Below are positions 1-8,240 of a DNA stretch of 64,000 nucleotides, piece by piece. Positions within the stretch are counted from its first letter, which is position 1. Each line of letters begins with the position of its first letter. Location: contig CALOBA010000011.1 in NCBI GenBank assembly GCA_942491465.1, positions 55,824 to 119,823 on the forward strand, read 5' to 3'. This DNA is from CALOBA01 sp942491465. Lineage in GTDB: Bacteria; Pseudomonadota; Gammaproteobacteria; Chromatiales; Chromatiaceae. The notes below the pieces were generated by a model. It was not told the origin of the DNA. It saw nothing but the letters and a program-made list of their open reading frames with translations, and made no database searches. Made by a program: the position numbers and the translations under genes.

Positions 1-1
1 C

Positions 2-940
2 GCCGGTGGCGCGGATGAGATCGCACTGGCGAAGAGCACCTCGGAGGCCCTGTCGATGATCGCCTGGGGTCTGCGCTGGGAGGCCGGCGACAACGTGGTC
101 GGCATCGCCCAGGAGTTTCCGTCCAACCGGGTGGTCTGGGAATCCTTGGCCAGCATCGGCGTGCACTGGCGGGCGCTGGACCTGGAGACCGCGGGCAGCG
201 ATCCGGAGACGGCCTTGATGGACCGTTGCGACGCCCGCACCCGTATCGTCGCCGTGAGCTGGGTGCAGTACGCCCGCGGGCTGCGCCTCGATCTGGAGCG
301 CCTCGGACGGCTCTGCCGCGAGCGCGGCTTCCTGCTCTGCGTCGACGGCATCCAGGGGCTCGGCGCCCTGCCCTTCGACCTGGCGCGGATGCCGGTGGAC
401 TTCCTGGTGGCGGACGGCCACAAGTGGCTGCTCGGTCCCGAGGGCCTGGCGCTGTTCTACTGCAACCCGGCCCTCCTCGGCCACATAACGCTGCACCAGT
501 ACGGCTGGCGCATGGTGGCAGACATGGGCGACTTCGACCGCAGCGACTGGCGCCCAGCCGATGACGCCCGCCGCTTCGAGTGCGGCAGCCCGAACATGCT
601 CGGCATCCATGCCCTCGACGCCAGCCTGTCATTGCTCGAAGATCAGGGGCTGGCGACGATCGAACGCGCTATCGCCGAGCGCATCGCCCGGCTCGAGGCG
701 CTGGCCGATGCCCGCGGCTTCGAGCTGCTGTCACCGCGGGAGCCCTCCCGGCGCGCCGGCATCCTGACGCTGCGCGTCCCCGACTGCGATCAGCAGACGC
801 TATATCAGGCGCTGATGGCGCAAGGGCTCATCTGCGCGAGCCGCGGCGGCGGCATCCGCCTGTCCCCGCATTTCTACACCCCGCAGGAGACGCTGGATCG
901 GGCGATGGCGATGATCGCCGAGACCGCGGCACGCCAATGA
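2..940 (+). CDS. Class V aminotransferase (cysteine desulfurase-like), 5' end outside window
   Basis: The frame is open from base 2, so the gene enters from outside the window and its N-terminus is missing; the first readable residues (LAKSTSEALSMIAWGL) match the cofactor-phosphate region of fold-type I class V aminotransferases. The PLP-binding lysine is in the motif DGHKWLLGPEG (lysine codon at 422-424), preceded by the conserved CVDGIQGLGALPFDL segment that holds the aspartate contacting the pyridine nitrogen. The C-terminal small domain ends with SRGGGIRLSPHFYTP, where the substrate-carboxylate arginine is normally found. The family includes cysteine desulfurases, kynureninases and isopenicillin-epimerase-like proteins; the substrate cannot be told from this fragment. 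No close partner gene follows; the next gene starts 122 bases later. Confidence 0.88.
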   Translation, partial: AGGADEIALAKSTSEALSMIAWGLRWEAGDNVVGIAQEFPSNRVVWESLASIGVHWRALDLETAGSDPETALMDRCDARTRIVAVSWVQYARGLRLDLERLGRLCRERGFLLCVDGIQGLGALPFDLARMPVDFLVADGHKWLLGPEGLALFYCNPALLGHITLHQYGWRMVADMGDFDRSDWRPADDARRFECGSPNMLGIHALDASLSLLEDQGLATIERAIAERIARLEALADARGFELLSPREPSRRAGILTLRVPDCDQQTLYQALMAQGLICASRGGGIRLSPHFYTPQETLDRAMAMIAETAARQ

Positions 941-1062
941 TCGAGGACACTTACGCGGCCTTCCGGCGCCCGCCCTGATCGGACCGACCCGCTCCAGCAT
1001 CCCCAACGGCCGCCGCCACAGCGCAGCAGGCCCCAGTGATACGACAGATCAGGTGATATCCC

Positions 1063-2613
1063 ATGTTCGAGGCAACCAAAGTCGGCCGCACGGTCAGCAA
1101 GCAGGAGTTCAAAGAGCAGCGCGACGAGCTGCGCACCCAGCTGCTGGAGGTCCAGCGCCAGCTGCGCGAGACCAACATCCCGGTGGTGCTCATCGTCTCC
1201 GGCGTCGAGGCCGCCGGCAAGGGCGAGGTGGTCAACCGCCTCAACGAGTGGCTGGACACCCGCGGCGTGCAGACCTTCGCCTTCTGGGAGCTGAGCGACG
1301 AGGAGCTGGAGCGCCCGCGCTACTGGCGCTTCTGGCGCACATTGCCCGCCCGCGGCGAGATCACGATCCTGTTCGGCGGCTGGTACCTGGCGCCGATCGA
1401 GCAGCGCTTTCGCGGCAACTGCGACGACGCGTCCCTGGATGCCGAGCTCAACCGCATCGTCGACTTCGAGCGCATGCTCACCCACGACGGCGCGCTGGTG
1501 GTCAAGTTCTGGTTTCATCTCTCCGAGCCGGACCAGAAACGACGCCTGAAGGAGCTCTCCCGCGACGACCGCAGCCGCTGGAAGATGCTGCCGGAAAAGT
1601 CGAAATTCTCCGAGCAGTACCATCTGTTCGAGCATGTGGCCGAGCGGGTGATCCGCCAGTCCGACCGCGGCATCTCGCCCTGGTACCTGATCGAGGCCGA
1701 GGATACCCGCTATCGCGATCTCACCGTCGGCAAGACCCTGCTGCAGGCACTGCGCAGCCGCATCAACCAGCCACTGCCCATGGATCCGGCACCCACCGCC
1801 GACCCGCTGGAGCTGCCGGACAGCACCAGCGCGCAGATCACGCTGCTCGACCAGCTCGACCTGACCCAACAGCTCGATCGCGACGACTACAAGAAGGCGC
1901 TCAAGCGCTACCAGCAGGAGATCAACGAGCTGTCCTGGAAGGCCTACAAGCAGAAGCGCTCCACCGTGCTGGTGTTCGAGGGCGTCGATGCCGGCGGCAA
2001 GGGCGGTGCGATCCGGCGCATCACCAGCGCCGTGGATGCCCGCCTCTACCGCACCATGTCGGTGGCCGCACCCACCGATGAGGAGAAGGCCCATCATTAC
2101 CTGTGGCGGTTCTGGCGGCTGATCCCGCGGGCCGGACACATCATCATCTACGACCGTTCCTGGTACGGTCGGGTCCTGGTCGAGCGCGTCGAGGGCTTCG
2201 CCAAGGAGTCCGAGTGGCGCCGCGCCTACAGCGAGATCAACGAATTCGAGGAGCAGCTGGTGGAGAGCGGCTCGATCCTGCTCAAGTTCTGGCTGCAGGT
2301 CGGCGAGGAGGAGCAGCTGCGCCGGTTCAAGGACCGTGAGGCGACCCCGTACAAGCAGTACAAGATCACCGACGAGGACTGGCGCAATCGCGAGAAGTGG
2401 CCCCAGTACAAGGCCGCCGTCAACGAGATGGTCGCCCGCACCAGCACCGAGCACGCCCCCTGGACACTCGTGGAAGGCGACGACAAGCCCTACGCCCGCA
2501 TCAAGGTCCTGCGCACCGTCTGCGAAGCCCTGCGTGCGGCCCTGGACAAGAAGGATGACGACGGGATCAGCGGCCACACCCGCTGCGGTTACGGCGACGG
2601 CGGTGCGGGCTGA
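1063..2613 (+). CDS. pap: Polyphosphate:AMP phosphotransferase (two-domain PPK2)
   Basis: The 516-residue protein contains two PPK2 domains in tandem, the layout of class II PPK2 enzymes that phosphorylate AMP to ADP with polyphosphate. Each half has a Walker A-like loop: SGVEAAGKGE near residue 46 and EGVDAGGKGG near 306. Each is followed by the PPK2 lid and Walker B-type segments (FGGWYLAP in the first half, YDRSWYGRVL in the second). The first half lacks the usual YDRSWYGR, as expected of the inactive half in this family, so the C-terminal domain is probably catalytic. The ATG has an AGGTGA ribosome-binding site eight bases upstream. The stop is followed two bases later by the GTG of a nucleotide cyclase, so the two are probably co-translated. 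The role would be regenerating ADP/ATP from polyphosphate in the cytoplasm. Confidence 0.93.
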   Translation: MFEATKVGRTVSKQEFKEQRDELRTQLLEVQRQLRETNIPVVLIVSGVEAAGKGEVVNRLNEWLDTRGVQTFAFWELSDEELERPRYWRFWRTLPARGEITILFGGWYLAPIEQRFRGNCDDASLDAELNRIVDFERMLTHDGALVVKFWFHLSEPDQKRRLKELSRDDRSRWKMLPEKSKFSEQYHLFEHVAERVIRQSDRGISPWYLIEAEDTRYRDLTVGKTLLQALRSRINQPLPMDPAPTADPLELPDSTSAQITLLDQLDLTQQLDRDDYKKALKRYQQEINELSWKAYKQKRSTVLVFEGVDAGGKGGAIRRITSAVDARLYRTMSVAAPTDEEKAHHYLWRFWRLIPRAGHIIIYDRSWYGRVLVERVEGFAKESEWRRAYSEINEFEEQLVESGSILLKFWLQVGEEEQLRRFKDREATPYKQYKITDEDWRNREKWPQYKAAVNEMVARTSTEHAPWTLVEGDDKPYARIKVLRTVCEALRAALDKKDDDGISGHTRCGYGDGGAG

Positions 2614-2615
2614 AG

Positions 2616-3785
2616 GTGCCGAACGCGCACACCGAAAATGGCGCAAGGGCCCAAGGGCCGGCGAAATCGCCGGCTGAGCCCATAAACGAAAAGGCCTACA
2701 GCAAACATCTGGTCGCCATTCTGCACGCAGATGTCGCCGGTTACAGCCGACTCACCGCTGAGGCCGAAGAGCAGACGCACAGGCTGCTGTCGACCTACCT
2801 CGACCTGATCGCCGAATATATCGCCTCCGGCAGCGGCGAGCTGATGAAGTTTGCCGGCGATGCCGTGACCGCGAGCTTCAGCAGTGCCGCCGAGGCATTG
2901 ACCTGTGCGGAGCACATCCAGCGCGAGCTGCGCCAGCGCAACCAGACGCTGCCGCCACAGCGGCAGATCAACTTCCGCATCGGCATCAACGTGGGCGACG
3001 TCATCCGCGACCGCAACGACATCTACGGCAACGGCGTCAACGTCGCCGCCCGCCTGGAGACCCTGGCCGAACCCGGGGGAGTCTGCATCTCGGAGTCCGC
3101 CCACAGCGCCATCGGCACCAAGCTGCCGATGCAATACGAGTACATGGGCGCGAAGCGGGTCAAGAATATCGACCGGCCGCTGCGGGTCTACCGGGTCCAC
3201 TTCGGTGACGCCCCCGCGGTCAACCACCGTCGTCGGCGGCTGATCAAGATCGGCGTCGCGGCCGGGCTCGCGGTGCTGGCCTTGGTGATTGGGGCGCTGT
3301 ATCAGCTCGGGGGCATCCCCGGTCACGGCGGCGAGACCGGTCTTCCGTCCGCGCCCTTCCTGGATATTGGCCGGCTCAGCGCCTTGACCACCGCCAGCAC
3401 GGAGAAAGGCACCTACATGGAAGAGGGAGAGTGGCTATGGTTTGCCGAGTATTTCGACAAGAACCAAACCCTACATGGCGTTTGGGGTCTGCCCGGAGAG
3501 CAGCGGTCAAGCAGCAGCTATCCCGGACGCTGGCGGCACCGGGCCCGTTCCGATGGCGTCGCTGAGCACTGCACCATCTACATGGACCAGGCCAGCCTGC
3601 ACGAACGCTGCTTCTCCTACCATCCGCTGGCGGGGGCGCAGGACTCAGTTGACGGTATTCATGCGCGGTTCTCCAAGGGCCGCTGCGTCGGCGTCTCCTA
3701 TTTCGAGCCCGGCAATACCACGGACAAACCGATCGATCGCTCGATGCCGAAGCTGTTGGAACTGTCGCGCCGTTGCCAGCGGTAA
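2616..3785 (+). CDS. Class III adenylate/guanylate cyclase with membrane anchor and unknown C-terminal domain
   Basis: The GTG start lies two bases after the pap stop, which makes translational coupling likely. Residues about 28-190 form a class III cyclase domain: the first metal-binding aspartate is in HADVAGYSRL (about residue 39), the second in KFAGDAVTASF (about residue 82), and the later part has FRIGINVGDV and NGVNVAARLE. Both metal aspartates are present, so the domain could be active. A single hydrophobic segment (about 209-231, IGVAAGLAVLALVIGALY) puts the cyclase on the cytoplasmic side. The remaining roughly 155 residues would lie outside the membrane, contain several cysteines, and match nothing I recognise. 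Whether it makes cAMP or cGMP cannot be read from the sequence. Confidence 0.85.
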   Translation: MPNAHTENGARAQGPAKSPAEPINEKAYSKHLVAILHADVAGYSRLTAEAEEQTHRLLSTYLDLIAEYIASGSGELMKFAGDAVTASFSSAAEALTCAEHIQRELRQRNQTLPPQRQINFRIGINVGDVIRDRNDIYGNGVNVAARLETLAEPGGVCISESAHSAIGTKLPMQYEYMGAKRVKNIDRPLRVYRVHFGDAPAVNHRRRRLIKIGVAAGLAVLALVIGALYQLGGIPGHGGETGLPSAPFLDIGRLSALTTASTEKGTYMEEGEWLWFAEYFDKNQTLHGVWGLPGEQRSSSSYPGRWRHRARSDGVAEHCTIYMDQASLHERCFSYHPLAGAQDSVDGIHARFSKGRCVGVSYFEPGNTTDKPIDRSMPKLLELSRRCQR

Positions 3786-3886
3786 GGTCGGTCGGAACCG
3801 CCCGGGCCCAGGGTGATGGCGCCAGCCCCGGCGGCTCCAGATGGCAGGATGGCGCCGGCCGAGCTAAGGCGATTTCTGTCAATCGC

Positions 3887-4357
3887 CTAAGCTGCGATGT
3901 CGGTTTCGATCGCCTCGATCAGACTCTCACTGAGATCGCGCTCACGTATGATGTCGCAACGCCACTTCTCGATGATCGTACCCATAGGAGGATCACCGAA
4001 CAGTGGATGCTCCTCCAAGGTCGAGATGAGCCTGTTCAAGACCGCCACCTCCCTGCGCAGCGCCAGCAGGATCCGCTCGATACTCCGCGCCTGCTGCAGC
4101 CGCTGTGCCGTGGTGTGGTCGTCTTTCAGCTGCTCCTGCCAGGTCTTGACCGTCCGCACAGCGATGGCCGACTCCGGCGGCGGCGTCTTCTGGATGAACT
4201 CGTTCATGGCCTGGAACATGTGCCGCAACATCGCGGCCTCGTAGCCCATGGCCTCCTGCCACAGGTCAAGGGCTCCCTGTTCGGCCTGCTCCAGATCCGT
4301 CAGCGTCTCGAACCTGAGACTCATCGGCGACACCTTCGATTCTTGCTCGACACTCAT
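3887..4357 (-). CDS. Hypothetical 156-residue helical protein
   Basis: I do not recognise this protein. It is rich in Glu, Gln, Arg and Leu and looks mostly alpha-helical, with no membrane segment or signal peptide. A segment around residues 65-125 (QEQLKDDHTTAQRLQQ onward) could form a coiled coil. The predicted start is ATG at 4357; a second methionine at residue 12 is an alternative. It is convergent with the cyclase gene and separated from it by about 100 bases, with no obvious partner. Codon use is like that of its neighbours, which supports it being a real gene. Confidence 0.6.
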   Translation of the reverse strand: MSVEQESKVSPMSLRFETLTDLEQAEQGALDLWQEAMGYEAAMLRHMFQAMNEFIQKTPPPESAIAVRTVKTWQEQLKDDHTTAQRLQQARSIERILLALRREVAVLNRLISTLEEHPLFGDPPMGTIIEKWRCDIIRERDLSESLIEAIETDIAA

Positions 4358-4530
4358 TGCGTAGCTCCGCTTCGACTAGGTTGTGCTTTGATGTCGGGAC
4401 GCCCGGCGCTCATCGACGATGCCGACACGGTCCCGAGCCCGACGTGGTACGGTGCGCGCGAAAAACGGACCTTGGACAAGCAGGACCACGTGCCCCGCAC
4501 CGCAAGGATGGACCATCTAACCCGGGAAGA

Positions 4531-5859
4531 CTACCCGGACTGCGATCCGTCAAACGGGGGCAGCCCCAATCCCGGCCCGCGCGCCAAGGTCTCCGGCGCA
4601 ATACCGGCGCGCATCGCCGCCAATACCCCCGCCGCCTCGGCATAGGAGTCCACATAGCGCAGTTGTCCCGGACGCCACGGCAGCCGCATCAGATCATTGC
4701 GCATCAAGTTTGCGTTGCCGCGCACGGCAATCACCGGGATGCCTTGGTACAGGGCGGCAAGTGTGGGCAGGCCCAGACAGCCATCCGGCAGCACCAGGCA
4801 CGAGACCTGCGCGGCGGAGACGACGCCCGGGTGAGCAAACACGGCAGGATCGGAGACGATGCGCGGGCTGCGATGCAGGCCCTTGAGGATCGAGAAGCTC
4901 ATGGGCCAGGAGAAGCCCTCCGAGGCGATCCGCGGATCGAGCACACCAGGGTCCTGGTTGGCGGCCTCGCGATCGATCTCCATCGGCGCATGCGCCATGG
5001 GCAGCCCGCAGAGCAGGCTCAGGGCATGGGTCAGCATGGCCTCCACCCCGCCGAACGGATTGATGACGGAGCCGTCGCTTTGCAGATAGGCGTCGCTGAG
5101 CGCGTCCGGCAAATCGATCACCGAGCTCAGCGCAACGGCATCGCAGCGATTGCGGTGCTCCTCGATCAGATCGCGGACCGCGGCAAGACGGCCAATCTCG
5201 CCGACGGCCCGTCCGGAGCCCGCGTAGCTGGAGTGCATCCAGAAATCCTGATCGATGAAGGCCACCGCCGCCACATCGATACCGGCAGACGCGCGGGCGC
5301 CGTTGGCCAGGTTGAGGGCGGCGTTGACGAACAGCGCGTCGGCATGGCGCTGGATCAGGAACAGGATGCGGTTGCTGCGCACCGGTTGCAGGGCCAGGGT
5401 GCCCAAGAGCATCCGCGACAGCACGCTACCCTCGACGTACAGGGTGTTGTCGGCCATCTCGTTGATGTCGGCCGCATTGACGACATTCGGGTGGGTGATG
5501 AGCCGGTCGCTGACCGCCGCCAACAGGCGTGCGACCGGTGTGGCATCGCCGGAATGGCCGCCGATCTCGGCACCGATCCCGGTGGGCACCAAGAGCACCG
5601 TGGTAAAGCGGGTCTGGTCCTCCAAGGGGCGACGGCGGAGCTGAAAGATCGAGTCGACCTCCGGGGCCGACTCCGCGGCGCCACCCGACAGGGTGTCGAC
5701 CTCGCAAGACCAGCCGCCCGCATCGCTTGTGGTCACCACAAAGCGCAACGGCTGCTCATCGGCGGGCAGCCGGGCGGCCAGCTCGCCGGCAAAGAACTGC
5801 AGCAGGTCGATACCGGCCGGTGCCGGGCCAAGTCGAATCTCTCGCTCAATAACGCGCAA
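4531..5859 (-). CDS. DUF3326 domain protein
   Basis: The C-terminal three quarters match the DUF3326 family: LLVPTGIGAEIGGHSGDATP, then ITHPNVVNAADI, then NTLYVEGSVL. Glycine-rich and NPFGGVEAMLTH segments follow, and GVVSAAQVSCLVLPDGCLG and PVIAVRGNANL come near the end. The N-terminal part (LRVIEREIRLGPAPAG) carries another domain. The longer open frame reaches 6090, but a GGAGGT ribosome-binding site lies about seven bases before a TTG at 5859, giving 442 residues and a 14-base overlap with nspC upstream; I prefer that start. A GTG at 5868 is possible but would sit directly on the ribosome-binding site. The function of the family is unknown. The overlap with nspC suggests co-expression and perhaps a polyamine-related role, which is inference. 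Confidence 0.78.
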   Translation of the reverse strand: MRVIEREIRLGPAPAGIDLLQFFAGELAARLPADEQPLRFVVTTSDAGGWSCEVDTLSGGAAESAPEVDSIFQLRRRPLEDQTRFTTVLLVPTGIGAEIGGHSGDATPVARLLAAVSDRLITHPNVVNAADINEMADNTLYVEGSVLSRMLLGTLALQPVRSNRILFLIQRHADALFVNAALNLANGARASAGIDVAAVAFIDQDFWMHSSYAGSGRAVGEIGRLAAVRDLIEEHRNRCDAVALSSVIDLPDALSDAYLQSDGSVINPFGGVEAMLTHALSLLCGLPMAHAPMEIDREAANQDPGVLDPRIASEGFSWPMSFSILKGLHRSPRIVSDPAVFAHPGVVSAAQVSCLVLPDGCLGLPTLAALYQGIPVIAVRGNANLMRNDLMRLPWRPGQLRYVDSYAEAAGVLAAMRAGIAPETLARGPGLGLPPFDGSQSG

Positions 5860-7069
5860 CGGGACCACCTCCAGAGCGCCGAATGAATTCTCGGTAGCCG
5901 AAGCGCCGGCGCAGCCGCAAACGGCCGCCGGGCTCGCATCGATACAGTGTCGGCAGCCGCAGCCCGTTGAACGTGGTCGCTCGAACGATGGTGTAGCCGC
6001 CGGCATCGGGAAAGGCAAGCCGAGCACCGATGGACAGCGGCTCGCGGAAGGCGTAGGTCCCGAATAGATCACCGGGGAGACAGCTCGCACCGGCCAGGGT
6101 ATAGCGATAGGGGCCGTCCTTGCATTGACCGCGGACCTCGGGCCGATACCCGTATTCGAACACCTCGGGCATGTGATTGACCGTGGTGTCCAAGACTGCG
6201 ATCGGGGTCTCCGTCGTCTCGATCAGATCGATCACCTCGCTCACCAGCCAGCAGGCCCCCATCACCAGGGACAGTCCCGGCTCGATGTACAGGCGCTCGA
6301 TGCCGAAATCCCGCGCGAGACGCGCCGTGTCCGGCAGCCGCTCCGGGTCGCGCAGCTCATCAAGCAGGTAGCCGCCGCCGAGGTTCAGCCAGGGGGCGGC
6401 AGCGAGGACATCGGGGCGGCGCTCGGCGACGAAGCGCAGCGACTCGTAGAGTTCGCCGACCCAGGGTGACTCACAGTTGCCGTGCAGATGCAGCCCCAGC
6501 CCGTCGGGCAGCGGAACGGGGATGGCCGTGAGCGGGACACCGAGCTTCGACCCCACCCGGCAGGGGTCGTAGCGCGCATCGTCGATGGGCGAGCGCCCCG
6601 GATTGATCCGCAGGCCGCAGGCCGAGTCAGCGGCCATTCGCGGGCGGAAACGCCTGAGCTGGGACAGGGAGTTGAAGGCAACATAGCCGCACAGCGGGAC
6701 GAGGTCGTCCAGATCACGCGCCGCCAAGCCCGGCGACGTGAAATGCACGGATTGACCGGGGAGCGCGAGCGACCGCGCCAGACGCGCCTCGTCGAGGGAG
6801 CTGGCCGAGAATCCGTCGATATGGGGCAACAGCAGCCGAAGCACGTCCGGGATGCTCAGGGCCTTCAGCGAGTACAGCAGACGAAAGCCGCTATCGTGCG
6901 CCCGTGCCGCCTGACGACGCGCGCTCGCGACCAACTCGGCCTCATCGACGACAAACGCCGGTGTCTCCAGCGTATCGAGCCGAAACGGCGGCGGCCCGGC
7001 CTGCGCCATCGGCACCGGAGCCCTCACCCCGGGTGTGCAGACGGCGCAGGAATCGGAGAAACCCTCCAT
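5846..7069 (-). CDS. nspC: Carboxynorspermidine/carboxyspermidine decarboxylase
   Basis: The protein is a PLP-dependent decarboxylase of the alanine-racemase-fold group IV, closest by pattern to NspC, which removes the carboxyl group from carboxynorspermidine or carboxyspermidine. The family start LETPAFVVDE is at about residue 34, and the PLP lysine is in LLYSLKAL (about residue 69). The C-terminal half has CLPGDLFGTYAF, whose cysteine and aspartate belong to the active site contributed by the partner subunit. Length is about 407 residues from ATG 7069, slightly long; ATG at residue 21 would give the usual length, and neither start has a strong ribosome-binding site. The partner enzyme carboxynorspermidine dehydrogenase is not in the window. 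Its 3' end overlaps the DUF3326 gene and its start is close behind tatD. Confidence 0.88.
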   Translation of the reverse strand: MEGFSDSCAVCTPGVRAPVPMAQAGPPPFRLDTLETPAFVVDEAELVASARRQAARAHDSGFRLLYSLKALSIPDVLRLLLPHIDGFSASSLDEARLARSLALPGQSVHFTSPGLAARDLDDLVPLCGYVAFNSLSQLRRFRPRMAADSACGLRINPGRSPIDDARYDPCRVGSKLGVPLTAIPVPLPDGLGLHLHGNCESPWVGELYESLRFVAERRPDVLAAAPWLNLGGGYLLDELRDPERLPDTARLARDFGIERLYIEPGLSLVMGACWLVSEVIDLIETTETPIAVLDTTVNHMPEVFEYGYRPEVRGQCKDGPYRYTLAGASCLPGDLFGTYAFREPLSIGARLAFPDAGGYTIVRATTFNGLRLPTLYRCEPGGRLRLRRRFGYREFIRRSGGGPVARY

Positions 7070-7080
7070 GCGCGCGGGGC

Positions 7081-7872
7081 TCAGGCGCGGGGGGCGTGGA
7101 ACAGCCGAAAGAAGTTCTCGTGCGTGATCGCAGCAACCTCTTCCAGCGCAAGGCCGCGCAAGGCTGCGACCTGCTCGGCCACATGACGGACGAACCGAGG
7201 CTCGTTCTTCTTGCCCCGATGCGGCACCGGTGCCAAGTACGGGGAATCGGTCTCGATCAGCAGCCGATCCAAGGGCACCCGGCGCACCACCTCGCGCAGG
7301 GCATCGGCGGACTTGAACGTGATGATCCCCGAAAATGAGATATAGAAGCCGAGGTCGAGGGCCTGCCGGGCCATGTCCCAGGTCTCGGTAAAGCAGTGCA
7401 TGACGCCGCCGGCCTGTTCGGCTCCGGCGTCGCGCATGATGGCGATGGTGTCTTCGCGGGCATCGCGCGTATGCACAATGAGCGGCTTGCCGCAGGCACG
7501 CGCCGCTTCGATATGCGTGGCAAAGCGTGCCCGCTGCCAGTCCAGATCGCCCTTGTTGTAGTGGTAGTCGAGGCCGGTCTCGCCGATGGCGACCACGCGC
7601 GGGTCCCGCGCCAGCTCCACCAGCATGGCCGAATCGGGCTCGCGACCGTCACGTTCGCTGGGATGGACGCCGACCGAGATCGATATCTCCGGGAAGGGCT
7701 CGACCAGCGCGCGCATGGCCGGAAGCCGCTCCAAGTCGATGCAGACGCAGAGCATGTGGCCGATGCCGTCCGCCCGGGTCGCGTCGATCAGTGCATCAAA
7801 ACGGTCGCCGTAGTCGCACAGATCGACACGATCGAGGTGGCAATGCGAATCGACCAGCATCATGGACATCAC
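7081..7872 (-). CDS. TatD family metal-dependent hydrolase
   Basis: This is a TIM-barrel metallohydrolase of the TatD family (3'-5' exonuclease/deoxyribonuclease). The first metal site DSHCHLD is right after the start, followed by AIGETGLDYH, IVHTRDA and the final aspartate in ETDSPYLAPVP. The open frame starts at 7872, overlapping the pilZ stop; several methionines follow (MMSMMLVDSHCHL) and the one at 7860 gives the family-typical N-terminus. Position after holB and pilZ is the normal place for the YcfH-type TatD paralogue in gammaproteobacteria. All metal ligands are visible, so it should be active. Confidence 0.9.
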   Translation of the reverse strand: MMSMMLVDSHCHLDRVDLCDYGDRFDALIDATRADGIGHMLCVCIDLERLPAMRALVEPFPEISISVGVHPSERDGREPDSAMLVELARDPRVVAIGETGLDYHYNKGDLDWQRARFATHIEAARACGKPLIVHTRDAREDTIAIMRDAGAEQAGGVMHCFTETWDMARQALDLGFYISFSGIITFKSADALREVVRRVPLDRLLIETDSPYLAPVPHRGKKNEPRFVRHVAEQVAALRGLALEEVAAITHENFFRLFHAPRA

Positions 7873-8240
7873 ATGGTATGGGTCGGGCGCTCGGCCTTGT
7901 CGGAGCCGGCAAGGATCTGCTCGATCTTACGCCGAGCATCCCCCTTGTCCTGATCGCTGAATTGGATGCCGACGCCGATGGCCCGATTGCCCTCGGCACC
8001 GAGGGGCGTGATCCAGATCACCTTGCCGGCGACCGGTATCCGGTCTGACTCATCCATCAACTGCAGCAACAGGAACAGCTCATCGCCGAGACTGTAGCGC
8101 TTGTTGGTCGGGATGAACAGACCGCCGTTCTTCACGAACGCCATGTAGGAGGCGTACAGCGCATTTCGGTCTTTGACCACAAAGCTCAGTATGCGCTGGC
8201 GGTTGCCAGCTTTGTCCTCAGCCAAGTCAGTGTCCTCCAC
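7869..8240 (-). CDS. pilZ: Type IV pilus assembly protein PilZ
   Basis: This 123-residue protein has the single PilZ domain of the type IV pilus PilZ protein (FVKNGGLFIPTNKRYSLGDE; GKVIWITPLG; AIGVGIQFSD). It lies between holB and tatD, as in Pseudomonas and relatives. Like the founding PilZ, it does not show an RxxxR plus DxSxxG c-di-GMP signature, so it probably acts through protein partners (PilB/FimX type) rather than by binding c-di-GMP itself. The start is GTG at 8240, overlapping the holB stop by 14 bases; its stop overlaps the first tatD start. pilT and pilU are found elsewhere in the window, near 42-44 kb. Confidence 0.88.
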   Translation of the reverse strand: MEDTDLAEDKAGNRQRILSFVVKDRNALYASYMAFVKNGGLFIPTNKRYSLGDELFLLLQLMDESDRIPVAGKVIWITPLGAEGNRAIGVGIQFSDQDKGDARRKIEQILAGSDKAERPTHTM

